Shown: positions 32,396 to 41,341, numbered from the stretch's first letter. The stretch is DNA of 64,000 nucleotides from JBOFBH01 sp051657715 (GCA_051657715.1 JBOFLF010000105.1:1-64000); one strand, 5' to 3'. The notes: generated by a model not told the origin, from the sequence alone. Numbers and translations are program-made.

Positions 32396-32552
32396 GACTG
32401 GTTCCTCGTTTCGACGAATGGATGAGATGCGGTGTGACGCCGACATCTCGGGCCGGCCATGGAGTTTGGCTGACCACCGTCTGCCCGGAATGATCAAGGC
32501 CAAGTTACTGAGCGCTACTGGACGGTGACAGAAAGATGGCGAGTGCCCGTCA

Positions 32553-33353
32553 TCACCCTTGCGGCGCAGCGGCTGGGTGTGCGGGGGCGATCGCCGGCCA
32601 GGTAACACTGACCTCGCCCAGCCGCCACCGCGACGGACCGCCCACGATCGGCCACCCGGCATCTCGGACCGCTCGCACCGTGGCCATGAACCGCTGCCGG
32701 GCGCTGTAGACCGACAGCCCGGCGTGCCGTAGCCATGCCGCGTCCAAGGCCGTGAGGAACGCGTGCACCGGCTCGCCCGGCGTGTTGCGGTGGATCAGCA
32801 CCTTCGGCAACCGGGCGGCCACCTGGGACGGTGCCCGCAGGTCGCGCAGGCGCACCGACAGGGTCAGGGTCACCGGTCCCCGCTCGCGGTCGACCGTCAC
32901 CCACGCGGCCAGCCGCCCCAGCTCATCGCAGGTGCCGTCGACCAGCACCCCGCCCGGCGCCAGCCGTTCCCGGACCTGGGTCCAGGCCGCCTCGACGTCG
33001 TCCTGCGGATACTGCCGCAACACGTTCAGCGCACGGACGAACACCGGGCGCCGCCCGCCCGGCAGCGGCACCTCGAACCCCCCTCGGCCGAATGAGAGAC
33101 CAGGCCCGGCAGCCGGTTCAGCTTGTGCGACCCGGCCGGGATCCAGGTCCAGCCCGACGACCTGGACGTCGGCCCGGACGGCGCGCAGCCGGTCCCGCAG
33201 CTCGACCACCGTGATCGGGCTGGCGCCGAAACCCAGGTCGACCACCCACGGTGGCTCCGCTCCGCGCAGCACGCCGGCCATCGGCCCGGTCAGCCAACGG
33301 TCAACCCGGCGTAGCCGATTCGGGTGAGTGGTGCCCCGAGTGATCACGCCCAC
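32553..33353 (-). CDS. Class I SAM-dependent methyltransferase
   Basis: The SAM site is visible as WVVDLGFGASPITVVELRD (motif I) and VVGLDLDPGRV (acidic loop), followed by RERLAPGGVLVDGTCDELGR (post-motif). The GTG at 33353 gives 266 residues, the one at 33347 264; neither has a strong ribosome binding site. The C-terminal half carries a long helical part ending in SVTWPAI. The substrate is not known. It lies 157 bases before the tachylectin pair in the same direction and is divergent from the GH31 gene, so it may share nothing but position with either. Confidence 0.82.
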   Translation of the reverse strand: MGVITRGTTHPNRLRRVDRWLTGPMAGVLRGAEPPWVVDLGFGASPITVVELRDRLRAVRADVQVVGLDLDPGRVAQAEPAAGPGLSFGRGGFEVPLPGGRRPVFVRALNVLRQYPQDDVEAAWTQVRERLAPGGVLVDGTCDELGRLAAWVTVDRERGPVTLTLSVRLRDLRAPSQVAARLPKVLIHRNTPGEPVHAFLTALDAAWLRHAGLSVYSARQRFMATVRAVRDAGWPIVGGPSRWRLGEVSVTWPAIAPAHPAAAPQG

Positions 33354-33416
33354 CGGTCGGCGGGGCGCCGGGCCGCCTCGACGGGGCGGCGGCCTCCTTT
33401 GACTGCGAGCCACGGC

Positions 33417-33455
33417 GTCGAGGGTGGCACGGTGCAGTCGAGGGTGGCACGGTGC
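33417..33455. repeat. Perfect 19-bp direct repeat (20-bp period) before the GH31 gene
   Basis: GTCGAGGGTGGCACGGTGC occurs twice, separated by one base, in the divergent gap between the methyltransferase and the GH31 gene, 34 bases before the latter's GTG. It might be a direct-repeat operator or a recent slippage copy. Confidence 0.85.
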
Positions 33456-33488
33456 GAGAGCGGCCTGTTCAAGTGGCATGCTCGGGCG

Positions 33489-35765
33489 GTGCGTCCATCG
33501 GCCCGAGTCGTCACCGTGCTGGTGGTGGGGATCAGCATGGTGGTCGGGTTGGGTGCGGCGGCGTTGTGGGGGCTGCCGATGCTGCGTCGCCAGCTGATCG
33601 CGTCCAACCTGGACCCGGGTCTCATCGAGGTCGCTCCTGGGATGCGCGGCTCGGTGTCGCTCGGCAACGCGGTGTACGTCCGGTTGGATGCCGGTGGCCT
33701 GGTGCTGCAGCGGCAGGCCACGGAGATCTGGCGCAGCGTGAACAACGGCTCGCCGGTCACCGCGGGCGTCGGCACCCTGGCCTGGCGTGGTGGCTCGGGA
33801 ACCGGCGAGGTCCTGGCTGCCGACGAGCGGATCAGCGGGTCGATGGGCAATCTCCGGATCACCGAGCGCACGCTGACCAGCCGGCGGGTGGTCTACCGAG
33901 GCCGGGTGTTCGCCGACCAGCCCACCGGCCCGGCGTCCCGTCCGATCAGCATCACGATCACCCGCCGTTCGCGTGACTCCCGAGTGCTGATCGACGTCCA
34001 GGTGCCCGGGGCAGATGTCGTCGTCCTGCACGGATACCGCCGTCGCGACTTCTCCTTCAGCGGCCTGGGCACCCAACGCGCCGGGCACCCCCTGACGGAT
34101 GAGCGGTATCCGGTGCTCCCTCGCTCATTCGACCCCGGCGACTCAGGTCAGGATGACCCGCTGGTCCGCCAGGCGGTCGCCCCGATCCTGCAGACCGGTA
34201 GCACCAGCGCGCTGGCGGTCAGCCCGCCCGGCTACACGGTTGTCGACCTACGCCGCGAGGGGCGTGCGGACGTCCGGGTGTGGGGCGACCGGATCCTCGG
34301 CCGGGTCTACGACGGCACCTGGGCGCAGGTCCGGTTCCAGCACTCCGCCGACGTCGGGCGCCCCCCACCGTTGCCGATCTGGGCCGCCTCAGGTGCGGTG
34401 GTCGGGGTGCGCGGGTCGTCATCCGCGGTGCGCTCAGCGGTGCAGCGGCTGCAGCGGGCCGACGCCGCGCTGGCCGCGGTCCTCGTCCGGGACGGCGGCC
34501 AGCGGGCGCGCTACCCGGACTGGCGTGACCTGGTGGACCGGCTCGCGGCATCGGATGTCCGGGTGCTGACCAGCGTCTCCCCGAGTCTCGCGGTGCGATC
34601 GCGCCCGGCCGGTCCGCGGGACGAACAGCAGCTGCTGGCTACCGCCCGACGTCGCGGGTGGGTGGTGACCGGCTCGGACGGGCGCCCGGTCCGGGTCGCC
34701 GTCGCGGACCCGGACGCCGGGACGGTTCCGGCCGAGCTGATCGACCTCGCCGACTCCCAGGCCGTCGAGTGGTACACCGGCGTGCTCGCGGACCGGATGC
34801 GTGCCGAACGGATCAGCGGCTGGGTCGCGCATGGAGGCGACGAGTACCCGCCAGCCGTCGATCCCCCGGTTGCCGGTGGTGGTACCGGCTTTCGCGGTGG
34901 TGACAGCTCTGGGGAGCACCGGCACGCGACCTGGCCGAGCCGGTGGGCGGGGGTGCTCAGGGATGCCTGTCGCCGTGCTGGGCGCCCGGACTGTCTGCTG
35001 CTGCCGGACACGGCGGACGAGCGCACCGTGACGCACGCCGGAGTGGTCAGTACCGGTCGGGAGCGGAGCGGGTGGGGCACCGAGGGGCTGGCCGGGGCGT
35101 TTGCGGCCACCCTGAACGCCGGTGACTCCGGGCTGGCGCTGGTGCACTCGCCGGTCGGGGGGGTTGCGGGATCGTCGTCCTGGTGGGGGCGGGACCAGCG
35201 CCGCTCGGACGAGCTCCTGGAGCGGTGGACCGAGCTGGCGGTCTTCGGGCCGGTGCTGCGCACCGACGAAGGCGACCGACCGTCCGAACAGCCGCAGGTA
35301 TGGAGCTCCCCCGGCCGGGTGGCGCAGTTCGCGCGGATGACCCGGGTCTTCGCCGCGCTCGCCGACTACCGTCGGGCGACCGCACGCCAGGCCACGCAGG
35401 ACGGGCTGCCGATGGTCCGTCCGGTGCGGAGCGCGGACGGCGGTGTGTGGCAGCAGGGTGACGACAGCGACCTGGCCTTTGCTTTTGGTGACTCCGCAGT
35501 GGTGGTGCCGGTGGTGCGGCCGGGCCAGACGTCGGTCGAGGCGGTTCTGCCGCCTGGTCGGTGGAAGGAGCTGCTCACCGGCCAGGTCCACCAGGTGGTC
35601 GCGCGCCGGTCGCCGACGCCGTCGCCGGTTGGCAGCTCGACTCGGCGTGCTGACGCGATCACGATCGCCGCGCCTGTCGGCCAGCCCGTGGTCCTGGTCC
35701 GGGATGACAACCCGGACGGCAACCGCCTGCGGAACGCGCTGCGGTCCGCAGGTCTGGTGCGGTGA
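33489..35765 (+). CDS. Membrane-anchored GH31 (sulfoquinovosidase-like) protein, unusual active site
   Basis: A GTG at 33489 gives 758 residues with one N-terminal membrane segment (about 5-27), then a beta-sandwich, then a GH31 barrel. The acid/base region SSSWWGRDQRRSDELL near residue 565 matches the fWaGDQ motif of sulfoquinovosidase YihQ. The nucleophile region near 445 reads GWVAHGGDEYPP, where YihQ has an Asp (WMADFGEYLP); the aligned position is His, and the nearest acid is three residues on. The enzyme may use that acid or be inactive. The GH31 family hydrolyses alpha-glycosides. The frame is open upstream but that part is repeat-rich. Confidence 0.8.
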   Translation: MRPSARVVTVLVVGISMVVGLGAAALWGLPMLRRQLIASNLDPGLIEVAPGMRGSVSLGNAVYVRLDAGGLVLQRQATEIWRSVNNGSPVTAGVGTLAWRGGSGTGEVLAADERISGSMGNLRITERTLTSRRVVYRGRVFADQPTGPASRPISITITRRSRDSRVLIDVQVPGADVVVLHGYRRRDFSFSGLGTQRAGHPLTDERYPVLPRSFDPGDSGQDDPLVRQAVAPILQTGSTSALAVSPPGYTVVDLRREGRADVRVWGDRILGRVYDGTWAQVRFQHSADVGRPPPLPIWAASGAVVGVRGSSSAVRSAVQRLQRADAALAAVLVRDGGQRARYPDWRDLVDRLAASDVRVLTSVSPSLAVRSRPAGPRDEQQLLATARRRGWVVTGSDGRPVRVAVADPDAGTVPAELIDLADSQAVEWYTGVLADRMRAERISGWVAHGGDEYPPAVDPPVAGGGTGFRGGDSSGEHRHATWPSRWAGVLRDACRRAGRPDCLLLPDTADERTVTHAGVVSTGRERSGWGTEGLAGAFAATLNAGDSGLALVHSPVGGVAGSSSWWGRDQRRSDELLERWTELAVFGPVLRTDEGDRPSEQPQVWSSPGRVAQFARMTRVFAALADYRRATARQATQDGLPMVRPVRSADGGVWQQGDDSDLAFAFGDSAVVVPVVRPGQTSVEAVLPPGRWKELLTGQVHQVVARRSPTPSPVGSSTRRADAITIAAPVGQPVVLVRDDNPDGNRLRNALRSAGLVR

Positions 35766-35893
35766 GCCTCACGAATGCGCCGGGAGGTGTCTGGAACAAG
35801 CTGGGGCGATGTGGCTGTTGGCACATCCGGCGCCACCAGTCGAGGTCCGCACCTAGGACGGTGTGAGCCTGCCCGAGGCGAGGAGGAGCAGCG

Positions 35894-37225
35894 GTGTCCC
35901 TTCGACGTGTTGCGATGCTGGCCGTGCACACCTCCCCGCTCGCCCAACCCGGGACCGGGGACGCTGGCGGGCTCAACGTGTACGTCGTCCAGACCTCACG
36001 CCGGCTCGCTGCGCGAGGAGTCGAGGTGGAGGTGTTCACCCGAGCGACCAGCAGCAGCTTGCCCGCGAGCGTGGAGCTGACCCCGGGCGTTACTGTGCGG
36101 CATGTCACCGCCGGCCCGTTTCACGGGCTGGCGAAGGAGGACCTGCCCGGGCAGCTGTGTGCGTTTGCGGCCGGGGTGATGCGCACCGAGGCGTCCCGGC
36201 CGCCAGGTTTTTACGACGTGCTGCACTCGCACTACTGGTTGAGCGGGCAGGTGGGCTGGTTGGCCGCCGACCGCTGGCAGGTGCCGCTGGTGCACACCAT
36301 GCACACCATGGCCCGGGTGAAGAACCAGGCCCTGGCTGACGGTGACGTCCCAGAGCCGGCGGGCCGCGAGATCGGTGAGGCCCAGGTCGTCGCCGAGGCG
36401 GACCGGCTGGTCGCGAACACGGCGGACGAGGCTCAACAGTTGGTCGATCTCTACGACGCTGATCCTCGTCGGGTCACGGTGGTCCATCCCGGGGTGGATC
36501 TCGAGAGATTCAGTCCGGTCTCCGCGGCCGGCCGGGCCGTCGACCGGCGGGATCTGGGTCTGCCGGCTGATGCGCTGGTGCTGCTGTTCGTCGGCCGGAT
36601 CCAGCCGCTCAAGGCACCGGACGTCCTGCTGGATGCCGTCGGCCGGCTGTTGTCGCGGCGGCCGGAGCTGCGCAGCCGGCTGGTGGTCGCGGTGGTGGGC
36701 GGGCCGAGCGGGTCGGGGCTGCGGGAGCCGACGTCTTTGGTGCGGTTGGCTCGACAGCTCGGCATCGCGGACCGGGTGCGTTTCGAGCCGCCGGCGCCGG
36801 CCGTCCAGCTGGCCCGGTGGTACCGGGCCGCCGACGTACTGGTGGTCCCATCTCACGCGGAGTCCTTCGGGCTGGTCGCCCTCGAGGCGCAGGCCTGCGG
36901 GACGCCCGTGCTGGCGGCGGACGTCAGCGGGTTGCGTGACGCGGTGGCCGATGGGCGCAGCGGCGTGCTGATCCCTGGCCATGACCCGGATGATTGGGCC
37001 GCGCGGATCGAGGCCGTGTTGGCCGATCCGGTGCGGCGCGCCCGACTGGCTGCTGGCGCGTTGGCACACGCGGCTCGTTTCAGCTGGGACCGCACGGTGG
37101 ACGATCTGATCGCGGTGTACTCCGACGCCCAGGCGAGGGCGCGGCACAGCGCGGGTCACCGGCCGCCGCTGTGGCCGGTGCCCGCACGTGCTCGGACGGC
37201 GCCGCTCGACGGTGTGGTCGCGTGA
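35894..37225 (+). CDS. mshA: D-inositol-3-phosphate glycosyltransferase MshA
   Basis: MshA transfers GlcNAc from UDP-GlcNAc to inositol-3-phosphate, the first step of mycothiol synthesis. The 443-residue GT4 protein has LAQPGTGDAGGLNVYV (acceptor loop), LHSHYWLSG, HTMHTMARVKN, GRIQPLKAPDVLL and PSHAESFGLVALEAQACGTPV with the E-x7-E motif. The GTG start follows GAGGAGGAGC. The order mshA, ybjN, gpm, senX3, regX3 equals that of M. tuberculosis. It overlaps the next gene by four bases. Confidence 0.96.
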   Translation: MSLRRVAMLAVHTSPLAQPGTGDAGGLNVYVVQTSRRLAARGVEVEVFTRATSSSLPASVELTPGVTVRHVTAGPFHGLAKEDLPGQLCAFAAGVMRTEASRPPGFYDVLHSHYWLSGQVGWLAADRWQVPLVHTMHTMARVKNQALADGDVPEPAGREIGEAQVVAEADRLVANTADEAQQLVDLYDADPRRVTVVHPGVDLERFSPVSAAGRAVDRRDLGLPADALVLLFVGRIQPLKAPDVLLDAVGRLLSRRPELRSRLVVAVVGGPSGSGLREPTSLVRLARQLGIADRVRFEPPAPAVQLARWYRAADVLVVPSHAESFGLVALEAQACGTPVLAADVSGLRDAVADGRSGVLIPGHDPDDWAARIEAVLADPVRRARLAAGALAHAARFSWDRTVDDLIAVYSDAQARARHSAGHRPPLWPVPARARTAPLDGVVA

Positions 37226-37743
37226 CGGCTGCGGCGTGGGCTCAGCCTGGGGCCGATCCTGCCGCGGTGCGGCGGCTGGTCCACGACCACCTGGCGGCGT
37301 GCGAGATCCCCGCCGAGCCCGGTGGTCGTCCAGGTGAGGTCGTGGTGATCCTTCCGGGGGAGCGCAAGCTGCGGACCACGGTCTCCCTGCTCATCGGTGA
37401 CCACTCGCTGTCGGCGTCCGCGTTCGTCATCCGTCGTCCCCAACAAGCCGCGGACGCGGTGCACCAGTGGCTGCTGCGACGGAACGCTCGGTTGGGTGGT
37501 GTGGCGTTCGCCCTCGACCAGGCCGGTGACGTGTACCTGGTGGCCCGCCTGCCGCTGGCCGCGGTGACAGCGGCGTCCCTCGACGCCCTGCTCGGTGCGC
37601 TCCTCGACGCCGCTGACCGTGCGTTCGATCCGCTGCTGGCGCTGGGGTTCCGGGATGCCATGCAGCGTGAGTGGGACTGGCGGGTCAGCCGCGGTGAGCC
37701 CACCAGCAACCTGGAAGCCTTCCGCCACCTCCTCCACCCCTGA
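37222..37743 (+). CDS. YbjN-domain protein
   Basis: The 173-residue protein starts at a GTG whose last bases are the mshA stop (GTGA), so translation is coupled. The alpha/beta core resembles YbjN and type III secretion chaperone folds: VVVILPGERKLRTTVSLLIG and HSLSASAFVIRRP are typical of the actinobacterial version beside mshA (Rv0487). Function is unknown; there is no signal or membrane part. Confidence 0.85.
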   Translation: MTAAAWAQPGADPAAVRRLVHDHLAACEIPAEPGGRPGEVVVILPGERKLRTTVSLLIGDHSLSASAFVIRRPQQAADAVHQWLLRRNARLGGVAFALDQAGDVYLVARLPLAAVTAASLDALLGALLDAADRAFDPLLALGFRDAMQREWDWRVSRGEPTSNLEAFRHLLHP

Positions 37744-37808
37744 CCAGGTTGATGCCCGGGGGCGCCCGTCCCCGACAGGAGCGGACGCGGCCAGTAGGGT
37801 TGGTGGTC

Positions 37809-38561
37809 ATGAGCGACGCGCCGCACACTCTCGTCCTGTTGCGCCACGGGCAGAGCGACTGGAACGCCAAGAACCTGTTCACCGGGTGGGTGGACGTCGC
37901 GTTGTCCGAGCTTGGTCGGGAGGAGGCCGAGCGCGGTGGGCGCCAGCTCGCGGCCGCCGGGCTGCTGCCGGACGTCGTGCACACCTCGTTGTTGCGTCGC
38001 GCGATCACCACCGCACACCTCGCGCTGGATGTCATCGACCGTCACTGGATCCCGGTGCGGCGCAGCTGGCGGCTCAACGAGCGGCACTACGGCGCACTGC
38101 AGGGCAAGGACAAGAAGCAGACCCTCCAGGAGTACGGCGAGGAGCAGTTCCAGGCTTGGCGACGTTCCTACGACGTGCCGCCGCCGCCGCTGCCGGACGA
38201 TTCCCCGTACTCCCAGGCCGCCGACCCACGGTACGCCGACCTCGGCCCGGCCGCTCCCCGTACCGAGTGCTTGGCTGACGTACTCGAGCGGTTCCTTCCC
38301 TACTGGCAGAACGGGATCGTGCCAGACCTGCGGGAGGGAAAGGTCGTCCTGGTGTCAGCGCACGGCAATTCGCTGCGTGCTCTGGTGAAGCACCTGGACG
38401 GGCTGGACGAGGCCACCATCGCCGGCCTGAACATCCCCACCGGGATGCCGTTGGTGTACCGCTTGGATGACCAGCTCGCCCCGCTCACCCCGGGCGGCGA
38501 GTACCTGGACCCGGCTGCGGCCACCGAGGCCGCCGCGGCCGTCGCCAGCCAGGGCCGCTGA
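37809..38561 (+). CDS. gpmA: 2,3-bisphosphoglycerate-dependent phosphoglycerate mutase
   Basis: It interconverts 3- and 2-phosphoglycerate in glycolysis. The phosphohistidine motif LLRHGQSDWNAKNLFTGW is at the N-terminus and the second histidine lies in LVSAHGNSLRALVKHLDG. The ERHYGALQGKDKKQT loop is the dPGM signature. The ATG at 37809 gives 250 residues; four upstream codon starts in frame lack family sequence. It follows ybjN after 65 bases. Confidence 0.96.
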   Translation: MSDAPHTLVLLRHGQSDWNAKNLFTGWVDVALSELGREEAERGGRQLAAAGLLPDVVHTSLLRRAITTAHLALDVIDRHWIPVRRSWRLNERHYGALQGKDKKQTLQEYGEEQFQAWRRSYDVPPPPLPDDSPYSQAADPRYADLGPAAPRTECLADVLERFLPYWQNGIVPDLREGKVVLVSAHGNSLRALVKHLDGLDEATIAGLNIPTGMPLVYRLDDQLAPLTPGGEYLDPAAATEAAAAVASQGR

Positions 38562-38589
38562 CTTCTGTCCGGCATCTTACATGCGCGAA

Positions 38590-38616
38590 GCCCAACGGCG
38601 GGACATGCCCGCTGGG
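38590..38616. terminator. Hairpin between convergent gpmA and phoU
   Basis: GCCCA and GCGGG on the left arm pair with CCCGC and TGGGC on the right, with three unpaired bases (ACG) in the left arm and loop ACATG-like. It lies 28 bases after the gpmA stop and could end both transcripts. No T-run follows. Confidence 0.45.
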
Positions 38617-38624
38617 CCAGTCAG

Positions 38625-39308
38625 TCAGACGGGGGAGGGGTGGTCAGCTGCGCTGGGGTCGTACTGCTCGTGCCATTCGCCGGTCACCAGATAGACCACG
38701 CGACGAGCCACGGAGACCGCGTGGTCCGCGAACCGCTCGTAGTACCGGCCGACCAGGGTGATGTCTACGGCGGCTTCCATGCCGTACGTCCAGGAGTCCC
38801 CGAGCAGGATCGTGAAGATCTTGCGGTGCAACCGGTCCATGGCGTCATCGTCGGTCTCCAGCTCGACCGCGGAGGCCACGTCGTGAGTGGCGATGATGCT
38901 GCCGGCTTTCGCGACGATCCGCTCCGCCACCTGGCCCATCTCCAGGACGGTCGACCGCAGCGGCGGTGGCACGGCCGGTTCTGGATACCGCCGCCGGGCC
39001 ACCTTGGCGATGTGTCGAGCGAGGTCGCCCATCCGCTCCAGATCGGCGCTCATCCGCATGGCGGTGACGATCACCCGCAGGTCGGTGGCGACCGGCTGCT
39101 GGGTAGCCAACAGATCCAGGGCGACGTCGTCGAGGTCTCGTTGGATCTGGTCGAGCCGCTCGTCGGCGGTGATGACCGACTCGGCGAGCTGCAGGTCGGC
39201 GTCCAGCAGTGCAGTGGTCGCCCGAGCCATCCCCGACCCCGCGAGGCGAGTCATCTCGACCAGCTGGGTCGTCATCCTGTCCAGCTCTTCATGGAACGCA
39301 TCACGCAT
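38625..39308 (-). CDS. phoU: Phosphate signalling regulator PhoU
   Basis: PhoU links phosphate uptake by PstSCAB to the sensor kinase and, in mycobacteria, dampens the regulon. The 227-residue protein is two three-helix bundles; metal-binding E/D-rich motifs occur in MRMSADLERMGDLARHIAKVARRR and DVTLVGRYYERFADHAVSVARR, with the ER(x)GD and ER(x)xDH pairs typical of PhoU. It is divergent from senX3, and PHO-box-like repeats sit in the 123-base gap. That fits phosphate-dependent joint control, which is inference. Confidence 0.96.
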   Translation of the reverse strand: MRDAFHEELDRMTTQLVEMTRLAGSGMARATTALLDADLQLAESVITADERLDQIQRDLDDVALDLLATQQPVATDLRVIVTAMRMSADLERMGDLARHIAKVARRRYPEPAVPPPLRSTVLEMGQVAERIVAKAGSIIATHDVASAVELETDDDAMDRLHRKIFTILLGDSWTYGMEAAVDITLVGRYYERFADHAVSVARRVVYLVTGEWHEQYDPSAADHPSPV

Positions 39309-39329
39309 GATGCCCAGTGTCGCACCAGC

Positions 39330-39370
39330 GGTGAACGATCCGCTCCCCGGCGGATGAACATCTGCTGAAC
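39330..39370. promoter_or_regulatory. PHO-box-like direct repeats in the phoU-senX3 gap
   Basis: Read towards phoU, the units GTTCAGC (39364-39370), GTTCATC (39353-39359) and GTTCACC (39330-39336) resemble the Streptomyces PHO-box unit GTTCACC. The first two start exactly 11 bases apart, the third 23 bases on. They sit near the phoU start and could serve both divergent promoters. Confidence 0.55.
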
Positions 39371-39431
39371 CCGCTGGTCGCGGGGTTGCCAGGGGTCGGA
39401 ACCGCTAGCCGGCCTAGCTACGCTGACGTCT

Positions 39432-40658
39432 GTGGATCCGATGGTGGCGGCGACGCTTGGCGCTGTCGTCGGCACCGGCCTGAGCGGCTGCGGGGTTTTG
39501 CTCGCTCGGTCGCGCCAGCGGTTCGTCGCCGACCATCCGCCGGCATCACCCGCCGAGGCGGACCTGCCGTCGGGGATCGCCGACGTGCTGGCGGTCTTGA
39601 AGTCCAGCGCGGTGGTCCTCGCCTCGGACGACGCGGTCGTCACGGCCAGTCCGGCGGCCTACGCCTACGGAATCGTGGCCGGCTCCGACCTGGCTCATCC
39701 GCAGCTGCGGCACCTGGCTCGGCAGGTGCGTCGAGATGGGGTGGTCCGCGAGAGCGAGCTGGAGCTGCCGCGCGGACCCTTGGGGCGGGGGCGCATGGTG
39801 GTGCGAGCCCGTGTCGCCCCGCTGAGCAGCGCGCATCTGTTGATGCTCGTCGAGGACCGCACCGAGGCCCGTCGGGTCGAGCAGGTACGGCGTGACTTCG
39901 TCGCGAACGTCAGTCACGAGTTAAAGACGCCGGTCGGAGGGATCTCGCTGCTCGCCGAAGCGGTGCTGGACGCCAGCGATGATCCGCCGGCGGTACGTCG
40001 GTTCGCGGCTCGGCTCCAGGTCGAGTCGGTCCGGCTGGGCCGGCTGGTGCAGGAGATCGTCGACCTGTCCCGGCTGCAGGCGGCCGACACCGTGCGAACC
40101 CCGCAGCGCACCTCCCTGGTGCCGGTGGTCGCCGAGGCCGTCGATCGATGCCGGGTGGTGGCTGCCGCCAAGGACATCGCCGTAGACGTCGCGACCGACC
40201 CCGAGGCCACGGTCTATGGCGATCCCGGACTGCTGATGACCGCCATCCGCAACCTGGTGGACAACGCGATCGCCTACTCCGGCAGCACGACTCGGGTAGG
40301 TGTGGCCACGACCAGGCACCACGGTCTGGTCGAGGTGTCGGTGACCGACCAGGGCATCGGCATCCCCGACGGGGAGCAGGCCCGCATCTTCGAACGCTTC
40401 TATCGGATCGATCCGGCTCGTTCCCGGACGACCGGAGGCACCGGGCTGGGGCTGGCGATCGTCAAGCACGTGTGTGCCAACCACGGCGGTGAGGTGACCG
40501 TGTGGAGCCGGGTCGGGGAGGGGTCGACCTTCACCATCCGGCTGCCTGAGGCGACGGACCGTCGGCCCGCTGCGCACGACGCCGCCGTGCACGACGCCCC
40601 CGTGCTCGACGAGGCACGTGCCGAGACCCCGACGCTCACCGAGGAGGGCGCCCGATGA
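39432..40658 (+). CDS. senX3: Sensor histidine kinase SenX3
   Basis: SenX3 is the membrane kinase that senses phosphate state and phosphorylates RegX3. One membrane helix (about 5-25) is followed by a PAS-like region (50-145) and the kinase core: H box FVANVSHELKTPVGG with the phosphorylated His near 161, N box LVDNAIAYS, then DQGIGIP, FERFYRIDPARSRTTGGTGLGLAIV. The C-terminus has an Ala/Asp/Glu-rich tail. The usual second membrane helix of mycobacterial SenX3 is not obvious. Start GTG at 39432; the stop overlaps regX3 (ATGA). The gene order matches M. tuberculosis. Confidence 0.95.
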   Translation: MDPMVAATLGAVVGTGLSGCGVLLARSRQRFVADHPPASPAEADLPSGIADVLAVLKSSAVVLASDDAVVTASPAAYAYGIVAGSDLAHPQLRHLARQVRRDGVVRESELELPRGPLGRGRMVVRARVAPLSSAHLLMLVEDRTEARRVEQVRRDFVANVSHELKTPVGGISLLAEAVLDASDDPPAVRRFAARLQVESVRLGRLVQEIVDLSRLQAADTVRTPQRTSLVPVVAEAVDRCRVVAAAKDIAVDVATDPEATVYGDPGLLMTAIRNLVDNAIAYSGSTTRVGVATTRHHGLVEVSVTDQGIGIPDGEQARIFERFYRIDPARSRTTGGTGLGLAIVKHVCANHGGEVTVWSRVGEGSTFTIRLPEATDRRPAAHDAAVHDAPVLDEARAETPTLTEEGAR

Positions 40659-41341
40659 CCCGGATCCTGGTCGTGGAGGACGAGGAGTCGTTCAGCGACC
40701 CGTTGTCCTACCTGCTGCGCAAGGAGGGGTACGAGGTGGCGATTGCCGCCGACGGCGCGACCGGCTTGGAGCTGTTCGAGCGCTCGGGAGCGGACCTCGT
40801 CCTGCTCGACCTCATGCTCCCGGGTGTCTCGGGCACGGAGGTGTGCCGCCGGCTGCGCGCCCAGGGAAAGGTGCCGATCATCATGCTGACCGCGAAGGAC
40901 AGCGAGATCGACACCGTGGTGGGCCTGGAGCTGGGCGCCGACGACTACGTCACGAAGCCGTACTCCAGCCGGGAGCTCCTGGCGCGGATCAAGGCGGTGC
41001 TTCGCCGACAGTCCGAACCAGAGACGCATGCCGCACTCACACTGGAAGCCGGCCCAGTTCGGATGGACGTCGACCGGCACGTGGTGACCGTACGCGGCCA
41101 GCAGGTGGCGTTGCCGCTCAAGGAGTTCGAGCTGCTCGAGCTGCTGCTCCGCAACGCTGGTCGGGTGCTGACCCGGGTGCAGCTCATCGACCGGGTCTGG
41201 GGCAGCGACTACGTCGGTGACACCAAGACGCTGGACGTGCACGTCAAACGGTTGCGCGCCAAGATCGAGAACGACCCCAGCCGTCCGCGGCTGCTCACCA
41301 CCGTCCGTGGGCTGGGCTACAAACTTGATGGCGTGACGTGA
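40655..41341 (+). CDS. regX3: Response regulator RegX3
   Basis: The 228-residue OmpR-family protein has the receiver with acidic pocket DEE (residues 9-11), phosphorylated Asp52 in VLLDLMLPG, Thr in IIMLTAKD and the conserved lysine in YVTKPYS. The winged helix (about 130-225) contains LKEFELLELLLRNAGRVLTR and GDTKTLDVHVKRLRAKIE. It begins inside the senX3 stop. It is expected to activate phosphate-starvation genes, possibly including pst here, through the GTTCACC-like repeats. Confidence 0.96.
   Translation: MTRILVVEDEESFSDPLSYLLRKEGYEVAIAADGATGLELFERSGADLVLLDLMLPGVSGTEVCRRLRAQGKVPIIMLTAKDSEIDTVVGLELGADDYVTKPYSSRELLARIKAVLRRQSEPETHAALTLEAGPVRMDVDRHVVTVRGQQVALPLKEFELLELLLRNAGRVLTRVQLIDRVWGSDYVGDTKTLDVHVKRLRAKIENDPSRPRLLTTVRGLGYKLDGVT

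Noticed and set aside
32396..32552. Cyclic di-AMP (ydaO-type) riboswitch before the wall-peptidase pair
   Set aside because: Such switches often precede wall hydrolases in actinobacteria, but the 157-base leader lacks the conserved core.
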